From NCBI RefSeq assembly GCF_001304615.2, contig NZ_CP032683.1:1116001-1180000 (forward strand): a stretch of DNA of 64,000 nt, given 5' to 3'. This document shows, one piece after another, positions 34,079 through 43,528 of the stretch; position 1 is the stretch's first letter, and every line of letters begins with the position of its first letter. The notes below the pieces were generated by a model, which had not been told where the DNA came from, searched no databases, and worked only from the letters and a program-made list of their open reading frames with translations. The position numbers and the translations under genes were made by a program. The DNA is from Methanosarcina flavescens. Lineage in GTDB: Archaea > Halobacteriota > Methanosarcinia > Methanosarcinales > Methanosarcinaceae.

Positions 34079-34387
34079 TCAACATACTGAATCATGCATA
34101 GCAATTCCGGCATCAGTCAGGCGATACATTCCTTCTTCATATTTAAGAAAGCCTTCTTTTAGCAGGAAGTCCATATTGAACTTAAAGAGGAAATCGTTTA
34201 ATCCTGATTCTTCCTTTAATTGTTTTTCAGTCTTTCCGAAGATTCCAACTATCCGGAGAAGCTTTCTTCTTGCAGGATTTATGGCAACTTTTTCCATCAT
34301 TATATGTTCCAGTTTGACAGCTTCGCCTTCAGTAGGCTCACCTATTTTATCGAAATACGCATCAAGTTCATCGACTTCTTCACTCAT
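34079..34387 (-). CDS. Small winged-helix-like protein
   Basis: A 102-residue acidic protein. The C-terminal 65 residues read as a winged helix: RRKLLRIVGIFGKTEKQLKEESG, DFLLKEGFLKYEEGMYRLTDAGIAM. There is no obvious effector domain. It lies between the ferredoxin and the CobW-type GTPase and has the same direction as both. Possible small regulator; family not recognised. Confidence 0.65.
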   Translation of the reverse strand: MSEEVDELDAYFDKIGEPTEGEAVKLEHIMMEKVAINPARRKLLRIVGIFGKTEKQLKEESGLNDFLFKFNMDFLLKEGFLKYEEGMYRLTDAGIAMHDSVC

Positions 34388-34478
34388 GCAGAAACACCAT
34401 TATTTTTCTATTAAAGCCATTTCTTTTAAAAAGTTCCGAAAAGGATAAGTGTGTAATTGCAACTTTCTTAGTTAAGCC

Positions 34479-35576
34479 TCAAGTTTTCATATCTTTCAAT
34501 ATATTAACCCTGCATATTTGCTCCTTTTCATGTTCGATATGATTTCCAGTATTATACTCATGCTCCTGAATTTCTTTCTCAAAAACTATTCCTGATTTCC
34601 CAAGATTCTCTTCAAGAGTACTCTCCACAATCTCTATAAGCTTATTTTTCGGGACCTTTGTAACAGCGGAAAGAAGCCTGAGTTCTGCTTTCTCACTTTC
34701 CCCGGTCTGAATAAGTTCTATCTGAGGTACTTCTGTAGGAGAGGTTACACTGCCCTTGGCCGTAGATTCATAGAGTTTCATGGAAAGCTTCACATGCCCT
34801 ACAAACTCAGAATTAATTTCCCGGATTTCATTCTGAATTTTCCGGAGATTTTCTTCTATAAATTGTTTGCTTCCTTCAGGACTTAGATACTGTGGTCCAA
34901 GGGTATAGAGAACTGAATAAGCCGAAACTTCGGAGAGTTCAACAGAGTTTTTCTTTTCTTCGGAAGGTTTTTTAAACCCAGGTACAGCAAGCTGCAGAAA
35001 CAGCTTTTCGAAATTCTCATCTTCATGTTTTGCCGAGAATTTCAGGATTCTGGCTGCAGAATTTATCTCACAGAGCATTTTCTCAACTGCAAGGATAGTT
35101 TCGGTAGGGGTTATATCAATCTTGTTTATGCAGAGAATCTCAGCTTCCCTTATCTGATTTTCGATAAACTTTGGGATCTCTTTTGCTTCTGTCCCGAAAC
35201 GACCGGGATCTACAAGAGTCACTACCGGGGCAAAAGAAAGCTCGGAGAGTTCCATCGTTTCTATTTCCTCCCTAATCTGCCCCGGGAAGGCAATCCCTGT
35301 CGGTTCGATGATAACAATGTCAGGCTCATATTCTTCTTCAAGGGTCTGAAGGGTATACTGCATGCTTATTCTGAGTGTGCAGCAGATGCAGCCGCTTGTG
35401 AGCTCTTCGGTTACAATTCCAGGGCTTGTAAGGATATCTCCATCAAGTCCGATCTCCCCAATCTCGTTTACAATGATTGCAGTCTTCTTTCCTGCATTGC
35501 TGAGCTGCCTGCTGATTCTCAGTATAGTGGTTGTTTTCCCGCTTCCGAGAAAACCTCCTATGATCATGACTTTCAT
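34479..35576 (-). CDS. CobW/COG0523-type G3E GTPase (metallochaperone)
   Basis: In 365 residues: Walker A GGFLGSGKTTT (7-17), the zinc/metal-binding GCICC motif (62-66), EPTGIAFPG, and NKIDIT for guanine specificity. The C-terminal about 150 residues form the CobW C domain region and end in a His-containing tail (HEYNTGNHIEHE). Family members deliver zinc, cobalt or other metals using GTP hydrolysis. The name CobW is tied to cobalamin loci, but a direct functional link to the distant CobN array is not shown. SD AAAAAGGC precedes the ATG. Confidence 0.85.
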   Translation of the reverse strand: MKVMIIGGFLGSGKTTTILRISRQLSNAGKKTAIIVNEIGEIGLDGDILTSPGIVTEELTSGCICCTLRISMQYTLQTLEEEYEPDIVIIEPTGIAFPGQIREEIETMELSELSFAPVVTLVDPGRFGTEAKEIPKFIENQIREAEILCINKIDITPTETILAVEKMLCEINSAARILKFSAKHEDENFEKLFLQLAVPGFKKPSEEKKNSVELSEVSAYSVLYTLGPQYLSPEGSKQFIEENLRKIQNEIREINSEFVGHVKLSMKLYESTAKGSVTSPTEVPQIELIQTGESEKAELRLLSAVTKVPKNKLIEIVESTLEENLGKSGIVFEKEIQEHEYNTGNHIEHEKEQICRVNILKDMKT

Positions 35577-35663
35577 GCCTTTTTCCTCTTTTTCGTGCAG
35601 TAATTTTGTTTTTAGGCGGTATGAGAAATATAATCTGTTTAATATATAAAATTGGCAGTCTCA

Positions 35664-35752
35664 CCCGAGTTCCGCTTCGGGATCACAGAAAATCTTCGAT
35701 TTTCTGGCAAGATAGCCGGTCCGAGAAATAAGGTACTTCGAAGGGAGGACCG
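35664..35752. other. Cluster of three strong hairpins (candidate structured RNA)
   Basis: CCCGA 35664-35668 / TCGGG 35677-35681; CAGAAAATC 35686-35694 / GATTTTCTG 35698-35706 (perfect, 3-nt loop); CGGTCC 35717-35722 / GGACCG 35747-35752 around a CTTCGAAG palindrome. They lie upstream of the CobW-type gene (reading left) and immediately next to the MITE-like element. Could be a small RNA, or the left part of a larger mobile element. Confidence 0.4.
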
Positions 35753-35781
35753 ACGATATAATTTAATTTTGTTGAAAATAG

Positions 35782-35964
35782 ATTGCGTTCTCATCCAAGA
35801 ACCTGGAAGTTCCGAACGACTTTAAGGGATTTATTCTCAGAGAAGAGATACTGAGGTATAGGGTTCATGGGTTGCGAGTTTTGATTGATTCTCTTTCCGA
35901 TTTATCCACTTTCTTGCGGAGTAGATATTTAAATAGTGGGGTGTTAAAGGGATGAGAACGCAAT
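35782..35964. mobile_element. MITE-like element with perfect 15-bp terminal inverted repeats
   Basis: ATTGCGTTCTCATCC at 35782-35796 is the exact reverse complement of GGATGAGAACGCAAT at 35950-35964. The 183-bp unit has no coding capacity. A target-site duplication is not obvious. This size and layout fit a miniature inverted-repeat transposable element, but a search for the parent transposase was not possible. Confidence 0.5.
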
Positions 35965-36498
35965 TTATACTATGCATTAACTATATTTAAAATTTTTAAC
36001 ATATATCGTTATTTTATTTTCTATAAATTATTGCATAACTATAACATTAGCATGTTATTCTAACATCATACTACTGTTATAACATAGTTAGCCTGTGTTA
36101 GCTGAACTCTTGCTCTTCTTTTTATCCCGTTAAACTCGAGATTTGATTGATAGTTTAATGAGAATAGGATTTTCTTTAGAGCTATCTATGAAATAAGGTT
36201 AGTCTTACTAAGGAAATTTAGATACCTCTCAAGCTCGAATTTCAGGTTTGAGAGGATGAATTCAAAGCAAAACAGGAAATTTTCTCGGGTCCGGTCTGGC
36301 CGGAAACAATATAAATTGTGTCAAAAGAATAATTTATATATCTCCTGGTAAAGATGAGGGAAGATCGGAACTACAAAAATAATCAACTTGAATTCCTTTG
36401 TGTTAACATTACGATCGTTTGTAGCTGTTTATTATCACTTTACAATCGCTCTATAATTATATTAATTACATTTTGTAATTACTTTAAGGAGCATTTGC
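35965..36498. other. Upstream region of the radical SAM gene
   Basis: AT-rich. A TATA-like AATTTATATATC is at 36331-36342. TAATTAC 36463-36469 and GTAATTA 36475-36481 form a 7-bp inverted repeat ending just before the AAGGAG ribosome site (36485-36490). Overlapping short ATG frames here have no coding character. Confidence 0.5.
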
Positions 36499-37494
36499 AT
36501 GCAAAGCAGGTCAATTACACCGGAAATGAAAGCTTTCCTTATTTCAATAGGTTCAGTTTCCGTAGATCCCTCACTTATTCCACGAGCTCGGGGATCAACT
36601 GCGGGTCCCGGAGCGGGTACAGGCTCAGTATTCTTCAGATCGGGAAAAACGCGAGTAAGGCTGAGCGTAAGAGAAAACTCTCCACTTTCTATTCTGAAAG
36701 ATGAGAACGAAGGTAGTGTTGCGCTTTTCTATATGGGAAAAAAACTTGTGGAGGGGAAACTTGAACCTGCGCTTGCCCACTGTCCTGATCAGGCTTTTAT
36801 AACTCTTTGTGAGAGGTGCATATTTGACTGCAAATACTGCCCTGTGCCCAAATTGAAGGGACATATTAAAAGTGAGGAGGAAGTTCTGAGCATAATTGAT
36901 GAGGTTTTACAGGCTGGAGATCTTAAAGCCATTTCCCTCACCTCTGGTGTTGAAACCTCTCTCGAAGGAGAGGTGGAGCGTGTGCTCAAATTGCTTCCTG
37001 CTCTCAAAAAGTACAACGTTCCTATTGGAGTTTCGGTGTATCCTACGGAAGGCTGTTCCAGAAAATTCTATGAGGCAGGGGTTTCTGAAGTCAAATATAA
37101 TGTTGAGACTATGGATAGGGATATCTTCAAAAAAGTTTGCGAAGATCTCTCTATTGACTATATTCTGGATAGACTGAAGGAAGCTGTGAACATTTTCGGA
37201 AAAAACCGGGTTTTCAGTAACTTTATAATCGGGCTTGGAGAAAGTGACGATTCTGTAAGGGAGGGAGTCAATACACTTGCAAAAATGGGAGTAATCCCTA
37301 TTCTGCGGCCGGTAAACCCGCATCCTCTGAGGGCTGGAGACTGTTTTACTGAGCGTCCGTCCCCTGAACGCCTGTTAAAACTCGCAAAACTTGAAGCCGA
37401 AATCCTCAAGAAGTATGGGCTCAATCCGGGGCTTGCAAAGACCATGTGCTTGAAATGTACAGGCTGTGATCTTGTTCCCTTTGTTGATCTCTAA
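36499..37494 (+). CDS. Radical SAM protein of unknown substrate
   Basis: The 331-residue protein holds the cluster motif CIFDCKYC (CxxxCxxC, about residues 113-120) in LCERCIFDCKYCPVP, then a TIM-barrel with SLTSGVETSLEGEVERV and FIIGLGESDDSVREG. The C-terminus has a second Cys group, CLKCTGC, which may bind an auxiliary cluster. The N-terminal about 60 residues (SITPEMKAFLISIGSVSVD) resemble those of methanogen-specific radical SAM proteins related to biotin-synthase-like enzymes. I cannot name the reaction. ATG at 36499 has AAGGAG 8 nt upstream. Confidence 0.82.
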   Translation: MQSRSITPEMKAFLISIGSVSVDPSLIPRARGSTAGPGAGTGSVFFRSGKTRVRLSVRENSPLSILKDENEGSVALFYMGKKLVEGKLEPALAHCPDQAFITLCERCIFDCKYCPVPKLKGHIKSEEEVLSIIDEVLQAGDLKAISLTSGVETSLEGEVERVLKLLPALKKYNVPIGVSVYPTEGCSRKFYEAGVSEVKYNVETMDRDIFKKVCEDLSIDYILDRLKEAVNIFGKNRVFSNFIIGLGESDDSVREGVNTLAKMGVIPILRPVNPHPLRAGDCFTERPSPERLLKLAKLEAEILKKYGLNPGLAKTMCLKCTGCDLVPFVDL

Positions 37495-37992
37495 TTCCTA
37501 ACTTTTCTCCAATTTTTCTTATCTACTTGTAATTTTCCAGATTTTTTTATTTTTTACTTCAATTCTCCGCTATCTATGCTCTGTTTTTTGAGATTCTTAC
37601 CTCATTTTATCTCTGTAAAGAGGGACCCCTTCATTTCCACTGGAAACTTCTGCGGATTAATTTTCTTTACTATCTGTGTTTCTTTCGTTTATCTCTTTTT
37701 TGCTTCTTTTCTATATACTCCTCAATTTATCTCTAATATTTTCATTTTCATATTAGAAAGTCTCTCTTTTCCGTTTTGGTTTGATTGTTTAGGACTCACA
37801 GGCACTTTGTCTGCAATTTTATCTCTTAAAGTTCGCTTGAGGGCCTGTAAATATTTATTCACTTAAGCGCATTCATTCTTATCTTTTTATCTACTTTCCT
37901 GGGAGCTTCAGCATCCCCTTATTTCCACTGGAATCTACAGGTTAACAACCTGTTTTCAATGAAATATATACATGAGTTCCGGCTTAATTCTC

Positions 37993-38055
37993 CTCAGTTG
38001 TTTTCTTTCACTCTTCTCAGTTGATCTCTTTCACTCTTCTCAGTTGTTCTCCCTA
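37993..38055. repeat. 23-bp tandem repeat
   Basis: Units starting CTCAGTTG at 37993, 38016 and 38039 (the last partial) with CTTTCACTCTT tails. Confidence 0.7.
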
Positions 38056-38245
38056 TTCTGAATACCATGCTTGAGTGATTTATTCTGGGGAATCTTTCCT
38101 GAGAAATATCTGTTAAAATTACAACTTTAAGGGTAATAAATTCAAAAAAAGAGTCCAAAAGATTGACTCATATAAAATTTTAAATGTTTCCTGTTTAGAA
38201 AAAAATAAACCGGAGAGATTCAAAGGTAAAAATCTGAAAAGAAGG

Positions 38246-38342
38246 GATAAAGAAGATAAAGAGGACAAAGAAAATAACGAAGATAAAAAGGATAAAGAAA
38301 GCAATGAAGATAAAGAAGATTAAGAAGATAAAGAAAATAACG
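38246..38342. repeat. GATAAAGAA low-complexity array
   Basis: Purine-only degenerate repeats of 9 or 12 bp. One frame would read as a Lys/Asp/Glu-rich peptide, but it has no start codon after the upstream stop and ends without family resemblance. Confidence 0.6.
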
Positions 38343-38640
38343 ATAATAATAAAATAAACAAAAGTAGAAAATAGTATTTTGGGGATCGCAACCGATTAAA
38401 GGATTTTCAGGTGGATAGGGCTATGAGAATTAAGTTTTTAGTTTGAGGGTGTTTCATCTCAGGTTCTAAAAAAATTAAAACCCTTTCATTTCCACTGGAA
38501 AGATTTAACATCGTTTTTTCTAACACTATATTTTCTGTCTAAATTAAATTCCGTTCGTTTTTGTCAAATTAAATTCCGCCCGTTTTTGTCTTTTTTAATT
38601 TCAAATTATAATTTCTAAATCAGGCTTTTAATCTTCAGAT

Positions 38641-39438
38641 TTACCTGCCTAATTTCGATAACTCTTCCACACTCACGCCTTCATGAACGATTTTTGCAAT
38701 TTTGCGGACAAGACCTGTGGGGTTCTGAGCCTGGAAAACATTTCTTCCAATAGCTACACCCCTTCCTCCTGCTTCAAGAGAATCTTCAATCATTTCCAGC
38801 AGTTCCTTTTCAGAATTCATTTTCGGGCCGCCTGCGATGATTACAGGTACAGGGCATCCTTCAACGACTTCTTTAAAGGTTTCAGGGCTTCCGGTATAGT
38901 TTGTCTTAATGATATCAGCCCCAAGCTCGGCTCCAATCCGGGCTGCATGTTTTACAACATCCACATCATATTCAGAATGAACCTTTTTTCCGCGTGGATA
39001 CATCATGGCAAGGAGAGGCATTCCCCATTCATCGCACTTTCCTGCCACATAGCCCAGTCCCTGCAGCATCTCGTACTCGTCTTCAGCCCCTACGTTTATA
39101 TGAACCGATACCGCATCGGCTCCAATTTTTATAGCTTCTTCTACTTTTGTTACCAGAACTTTATGGTTCGGATCAGCGGAAAGAGAAGTTGAAGCTGATA
39201 GGTGGATTATAAGACCGACATCATGCCCGTATCCCCTGTGTCCATGTTTGGCAAGACCCATGTGCCCGAGTACGGCGTTTGCCCCGCCTTCTGCGACTTT
39301 GTTTACAGCTTCCTGAAGGTTTCTAAGCCCTTCAATCGGACCTGCACTAACTCCATGGTCCATAGGAATAATAATCGCGTTACCCGTATTTCGATTGAAG
39401 ATACGTTCCATCCTTATGGATTTACCTATAGTGCTCAT
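38641..39438 (-). CDS. 2-amino-3,7-dideoxy-D-threo-hept-6-ulosonate (ADH) synthase
   Basis: The 265-residue class I aldolase-type protein begins [15 protein letters not shown], the usual family N-terminus, so I reject the 21 extra codons upstream. [35 protein letters not shown] and IIKTNYTGS (Schiff-base Lys) match the archaeal ADH synthase (AroA') family. It condenses aspartate semialdehyde with a 6-deoxy-5-ketofructose phosphate in the DKFP route to 3-dehydroquinate. asd at 32547 makes one substrate; the partner 3-dehydroquinate synthase is not in the window. Confidence 0.88.
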   Translation of the reverse strand: MSTIGKSIRMERIFNRNTGNAIIIPMDHGVSAGPIEGLRNLQEAVNKVAEGGANAVLGHMGLAKHGHRGYGHDVGLIIHLSASTSLSADPNHKVLVTKVEEAIKIGADAVSVHINVGAEDEYEMLQGLGYVAGKCDEWGMPLLAMMYPRGKKVHSEYDVDVVKHAARIGAELGADIIKTNYTGSPETFKEVVEGCPVPVIIAGGPKMNSEKELLEMIEDSLEAGGRGVAIGRNVFQAQNPTGLVRKIAKIVHEGVSVEELSKLGR

Positions 39439-39514
39439 GCTGTTATATTGCAGATCAGATAATAAATACTTATCGATATATTTTCTAAAGATCTCTATCA
39501 TCGTTTTTAAGAGT

Positions 39515-40030
39515 TCATTTTGTATTTTCGTTCTGGTATATCCCTGAATATCCTTTTTCTACCTCGGTGTCCAGCGTATAGAATAAAAGCTGCATAATTC
39601 GTGCGTCTTTTTTCAGCCTGAAGCCTGAAGCATTATAAACTACCAACAATGACTCGCTGCGCCCCCTGTATCCCGCGTCCCATACTGCAGTCTCAAGGGT
39701 AGCCCCGCAGCGAATAAGTGTTGATCGTGGCTTTGCAATTGCAGCCAGGTTCATGGGAATATTTACAACCTCATTAAAAAGTATCTTATAGATTCCCTCA
39801 GGCAGGTGAATCCAGCCATCACTGCCGAATTCAAGGGATTTTCCATCTGGCAGCTTTCTTTCAGAATTATCAAAATCCACAGCTCCAGGACCTTCTATTG
39901 TTTTTATTTCCTTCAGGGTAAGTTCAATCCCATTAGGCTGGATCTGGGTCTCGATGTCAACAGCGTTTTCAAGCAAAGGAGGATTTGCCTGTATAAGTTT
40001 TCTCAATTCGGTACTGGATAAAAGCGTCAT
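39515..40030 (-). CDS. dCTP deaminase/dUTPase-family protein (probable dUTP diphosphatase)
   Basis: At 171 residues it is shorter than typical Dcd (about 190-205). Trimeric dUTPase-fold motifs are present: [13 protein letters not shown] (motif 2), [16 protein letters not shown] (motif 3 with the Asp), and RIMQLLFY. The Methanosarcina proteins of this type are usually annotated as dUTP nucleotidohydrolase; deamination cannot be excluded. It removes dUTP and supplies dUMP for thymidylate synthesis. It precedes the ADH synthase gene in the same direction with a 76-bp gap. Confidence 0.8.
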   Translation of the reverse strand: MTLLSSTELRKLIQANPPLLENAVDIETQIQPNGIELTLKEIKTIEGPGAVDFDNSERKLPDGKSLEFGSDGWIHLPEGIYKILFNEVVNIPMNLAAIAKPRSTLIRCGATLETAVWDAGYRGRSESLLVVYNASGFRLKKDARIMQLLFYTLDTEVEKGYSGIYQNENTK

Positions 40031-40173
40031 CTGAATTGTAATTGCGAAGATTCTTTATTACAGTTTCGGATTCCTTTCCCTAAACATCGTCATTTTTCAG
40101 ATTTTTTATCAGAATCACTAATATCATTATCTTTATTATTTTAGACATTATTTATGAAAAGGTTTATTGTTTT

Positions 40174-40194
40174 CAGGTAAGTAACCATTACCTG
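40174..40194. promoter_or_regulatory. 21-bp inverted repeat, possible operator
   Basis: CAGGTAA 40174-40180 and TTACCTG 40188-40194 with 7-nt spacer, about 60-80 nt before the ATG at 40256 and 145 nt from the divergent dUTPase start. Symmetry and position fit a dimeric repressor site. Confidence 0.4.
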
Positions 40195-40255
40195 TCAAAA
40201 TTCTCATATTAATCTCAATCTGGTTTAATAAAGGGTTTACGAGAGGCTTCTAAAG

Positions 40256-42424
40256 ATGGCAAAAAGATCTACTGTATTCGGGATTACTTCATTGTTTCTC
40301 ATATTTTTGTTAACAGGCTGCGCCCTGGGCGCTATAAACAATACGTGGAACCTATCCACAAGTGAAAATTCATGGAATTTTTCCCAGGAAATTGTAGTTA
40401 CTGAGAACGCCGGCAAAACTCTGCAAGGATATCCTGTCCCTGTTAGTTTGAACTCATCCAATTTCAATTTCTCAGAAGCAAAAAATGATGGTTCAGATAT
40501 TCGATTTTTGTCAGGAGATAGAACGCTCAATTACTGGATTGAAACTTGGGACCCTGAAAATAAAGAAGCTCTTATCTGGGTCAGGCTTCCGTCTCTTCCT
40601 GCAAACAAGACCGGCAAAATCCTCATGAGATATGGGAACCCAGATGCTGAAGCCATGAGCAATGGAGAGAAAACATTCGACTTTTTTGATAACTTCGAGG
40701 GCAATAACCTCAACGAGCTTAAATGGAATACTGAAAGTGCAGGGGGAGGCCTAGTTGAGGTTAAAGATGGGATTTGTAATGTTGCAGCCCCGAAGGTCCA
40801 TGCTTACGACTCCTCAATGATTTACAGCAAAAAGAGTTTTGAAATTAATTCTATGTTTGTGGTCAAAAGAATGAAAGTCACTACAGGCACGGATACTAGA
40901 GGGCCTGTACTACGGCAGGGTTTCATAGATCAGATAGACAGCAGAAAAAACGAAATAAAACATGAAACCGAACTTGCCAATGAAAGCCGTGTTAACCTTG
41001 GAACAACCTACAGGAAGCAAAAGAATACTCTCCATGACGTAACTGATGTCAATGTTCCTGAAGGAGAATGGTATGTCTCAGGAATCGCCTGGTATGAAGA
41101 AAACAGTACTCGCAAGGTGTCATGGTTTAAAAACGGCGTCCGGGACTCTAAAATGGATTTTGCTTCAAATGATTATATCACCAATTTCCCAATGCGTGTT
41201 TATCTGTATGCCGCTTCCTACCAAGATGCATCGAAGAATACAGGCTATATGGCAGTCGATTACGTTTTTGTCCGGAAATTTGTCGAAGCCGAGCCTACGG
41301 TCAAGGTTATTTCAGTTCATGGTGAAGACGAAGTTTCTTCAGAAAGTACCTTTGAGGAGAATTCTGTAAACCTTCCTAAAAATAATTATGGCGATAATTT
41401 CGAAAATAATTCCGGAAACAACTCTGAAAACGCCTTTGAGAATAGTTCTCAGTCGGGAACTCTTTCTGAGCCTCAGGCAGCTCAAGGGTCCGAGTTAAAC
41501 TCCGAAACCTCGGCTCCTGAGAGAGTTGCCCAGGCGCAGGAAAACCTGAGTCAAAATGAGATCGGCTCTCCCGATCCTCTATTCCCTGAGTACGATGTGC
41601 ATATCTCCGGAATCAGGCTTTCTTCCCCTTACAGGTTCGATTTCCCAGCCCTTGTAGAGGAACTCAACTCCTCAGGCATAGATACGATTTTCCTCAGTGT
41701 GGACAGCAAGGACGTATGGCAATACGAGCGCTTTGTAAAGATGGCTCATGAAGAAGGAATTTCGGTGCACGCAGTGCTCCTGGAAAACATAAATTGCACA
41801 GAAAACGGAGCCGACGACACCTGCCAGGGTTTACTGGATACGATACTGGGTTACAATGAAAAATCCCTCGCCCCCTTTGACGGGATAGATATCTACGTAA
41901 ACTCCTCTGCTGGGGAAGGCTATAAAGAAAGCTCAATAGACTACAGGACACTGTTTGAAACAGCCAATAAAGAGGCTGAAGAAAATGTATCCATCTCAGC
42001 AAGCCTCCCGTTAAATTATAACGCATCCAGAATCGAAGAAACAGCTCCTTTTGTCGATTTCTTCATCATCAGGGCTTATCCTTCGGAAATTGAAGGGCTT
42101 AACTCAGTGCCAGGAATTGTTGATACCGTTGCACTTGAGATGGGAGAGATAAGAGGCGCTGGTTCAAGAGGAATAATCGAAGTCTCTGTGGAAGAAGGTT
42201 TTAAGGATAAATTTTCTATACAGGAACTCTTTGCCGGACTTTCAGATTATTATTCAAGTGATCCGGCTTTCCTGGGAGTCTCGGTTTTCAATTACGATAC
42301 CTATACAGCATTACCTCGCACAGAACCAGATGAGAAAAGTTTTCCGATTCCTGGATTCAAAGCTCTCCCGGTACTTCTTGCAGGTCTTGGAGCTTTCGCC
42401 CTTTTAAAGATAAAGAGAGATTAA
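40256..42424 (+). CDS. Secreted DUF2341 surface protein with PGF-CTERM-like tail
   Basis: The 722-residue protein has a signal peptide (about 8-28, LFLIFLLTGCALGA, with a possible lipobox LTGC). A DUF2341 domain (about 45-130; YPVPVSLNSSNFNF, GSDIRFLSGDRTLNYWIETW, LMRYGNP) and a concanavalin-like region (about 135-365; FDNFEGNNLNELKW) follow. An Asn/Ser-rich linker spans about 375-440. A TIM-barrel-like domain (about 445-690) resembles glycoside-hydrolase-type folds (FFIIRAYPSE). The C-terminus IPGFKALPVLLAGLGAF + KIKRD matches the PGF-CTERM archaeosortase signal. Probably a processed surface glycoprotein that binds or cuts polysaccharide; catalytic residues not identified. Confidence 0.75.
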   Translation: MAKRSTVFGITSLFLIFLLTGCALGAINNTWNLSTSENSWNFSQEIVVTENAGKTLQGYPVPVSLNSSNFNFSEAKNDGSDIRFLSGDRTLNYWIETWDPENKEALIWVRLPSLPANKTGKILMRYGNPDAEAMSNGEKTFDFFDNFEGNNLNELKWNTESAGGGLVEVKDGICNVAAPKVHAYDSSMIYSKKSFEINSMFVVKRMKVTTGTDTRGPVLRQGFIDQIDSRKNEIKHETELANESRVNLGTTYRKQKNTLHDVTDVNVPEGEWYVSGIAWYEENSTRKVSWFKNGVRDSKMDFASNDYITNFPMRVYLYAASYQDASKNTGYMAVDYVFVRKFVEAEPTVKVISVHGEDEVSSESTFEENSVNLPKNNYGDNFENNSGNNSENAFENSSQSGTLSEPQAAQGSELNSETSAPERVAQAQENLSQNEIGSPDPLFPEYDVHISGIRLSSPYRFDFPALVEELNSSGIDTIFLSVDSKDVWQYERFVKMAHEEGISVHAVLLENINCTENGADDTCQGLLDTILGYNEKSLAPFDGIDIYVNSSAGEGYKESSIDYRTLFETANKEAEENVSISASLPLNYNASRIEETAPFVDFFIIRAYPSEIEGLNSVPGIVDTVALEMGEIRGAGSRGIIEVSVEEGFKDKFSIQELFAGLSDYYSSDPAFLGVSVFNYDTYTALPRTEPDEKSFPIPGFKALPVLLAGLGAFALLKIKRD

Positions 42425-42804
42425 AAAGAAATTAGATAAAAACAAGAGAAATCAAAGAGTAGTCAGATGAAATTAAAGAAAGTTTAATCAAGCAGAAAAA
42501 AGACAGGGAAAAGCTAATAGAGAATTATTCTCTCTTTTCCTATCTTTTTTGATCTCACTCTTCTTTTCTCTTTTTCTTTTCCCTTTAATTTTCCATTTTT
42601 CCTTTCTTACCAGTCTATTCGTTTTTTAATTCACTTTCTAATTCCTTTTTTCTCTTCCATTCACTTTCTAATTCCTTTTCCCTCTTTTCTGTCGTGCTTT
42701 CTGAGCCAAATTATTTTCCTTATTCAACAGGAGAAACATTTTTATGCTGATTGTTCGTTTATACTCTTGTTTACTTCTGTTTAAAGTTCTAAATTATTAA
42801 ACGT

Positions 42805-43428
42805 TTGAACGGGGGTTCTAGCATTAAAGTTCTTGGATTGGTGGGTAGTCCTAATATAAATGGAAACACTGCAAAGCTTATAAACGCAATTCTCGACGGA
42901 GCTGCCGAAAACGGTGCAGAAAAAGTAATTTACAATCTGGGCTCACTAAACATTAAAGGTTGTGATGCTTGCTGCAAATGCCAGGAATCAGGCTGCTGTC
43001 TCATAGATGACGATATGCAGGAAATTTATCAACAAATCCAGACTGCAGACATGGTTGTACTCGGTTCTCCAGTTTACATGTGGCAGATGACTGCCCAGAC
43101 TAAACTCCTGATTGACCGCATGACAGCCTTCTTAAAACCTAATCTTTCGAGCAGACTTGATAATAAAAAACTGATTCTTGTCTTCTCCCAGGGCAGTCCG
43201 GACAGGGACGCCTTCAAACCATATTTTGAATACACAGCCGGCCTTCTTTACTATCTCGGTTTTGATGTTCTGGATACCGTAATTGCTGCTGGCACGGATA
43301 AGCTTGAAGTGTCCTTCAGACCCAGGCTGCTTGAAAAAGCAAGGGAGCTCGGAAAACTGGTCTCGACTCCTAACCTTACTGGTCCTGAGTTTAGGAGAGC
43401 CGAGTCAAGCTTAACCCCGCTTCTCTGA
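42805..43428 (+). CDS. NADPH-dependent FMN reductase-like / iron-sulfur flavoprotein-type protein
   Basis: The flavodoxin-like fold is clear: KVLGLVGSPNINGNTAKL (FMN phosphate loop), CCKCQESGCCLIDDDMQEIY with a Cys-rich CDACCKC.. loop that may hold an iron-sulfur cluster, and GSPVYMWQMTAQTK. Product about 201-207 residues. TTG at 42805 is the only standard start, but it has no ribosome site; GGGGG at 42811-42815 points instead to ATT at 42823, where the family N-terminus M-K-V-L-G begins. Reaction: flavin-mediated electron transfer, partner unknown. Confidence 0.85.
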   Translation: MNGGSSIKVLGLVGSPNINGNTAKLINAILDGAAENGAEKVIYNLGSLNIKGCDACCKCQESGCCLIDDDMQEIYQQIQTADMVVLGSPVYMWQMTAQTKLLIDRMTAFLKPNLSSRLDNKKLILVFSQGSPDRDAFKPYFEYTAGLLYYLGFDVLDTVIAAGTDKLEVSFRPRLLEKARELGKLVSTPNLTGPEFRRAESSLTPLL

Positions 43429-43528
43429 TTTAATTCATTTTATTTTCCTTTTGTCTGCGGTTTTTGGTTCTCCGGACTTGTTTTTACTCATTTAAACCTA
43501 ATTTTATTTTTTAATCTATCTTCCTTTT

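Larger units (their letters stand above)
37626..38501. repeat. Three dispersed copies of a CCCyTyATTTCCACTGGAA motif
   Basis: Copies at 37626-37646, 37915-37933 and 38481-38501 share 18-20 positions and contain the palindrome TTTCCAcTGGAAA. Spacing (289 and 566 bp) is irregular and too wide for a CRISPR array. Confidence 0.7.
37495..38640. other. 1.1-kb AT-rich intergenic region with several repeats
   Basis: No gene with coding character; the open frame at 37576-37866 is T-rich and membrane-like only by composition. The region holds three copies of a TTTCCACTGGAAA motif, a 23-bp tandem repeat (37993-38055) and a purine-rich GATAAAGAA array (38246-38342). A TTAAATTCCG-CCGTTTTTGTC repeat lies near 38540-38591. 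Confidence 0.55.

Noticed and set aside
37576-37866. 96-codon open frame
   Set aside because: T-rich, no ribosome site, overlaps a repeat copy; composition mimics a membrane protein.
38246-38342. Lys/Glu-rich peptide gene
   Set aside because: No start codon after the upstream stop; pure low-complexity DNA.
37626-38501. CRISPR array
   Set aside because: Only three degenerate copies of the motif with 289- and 566-bp spacing, and no cas gene nearby.
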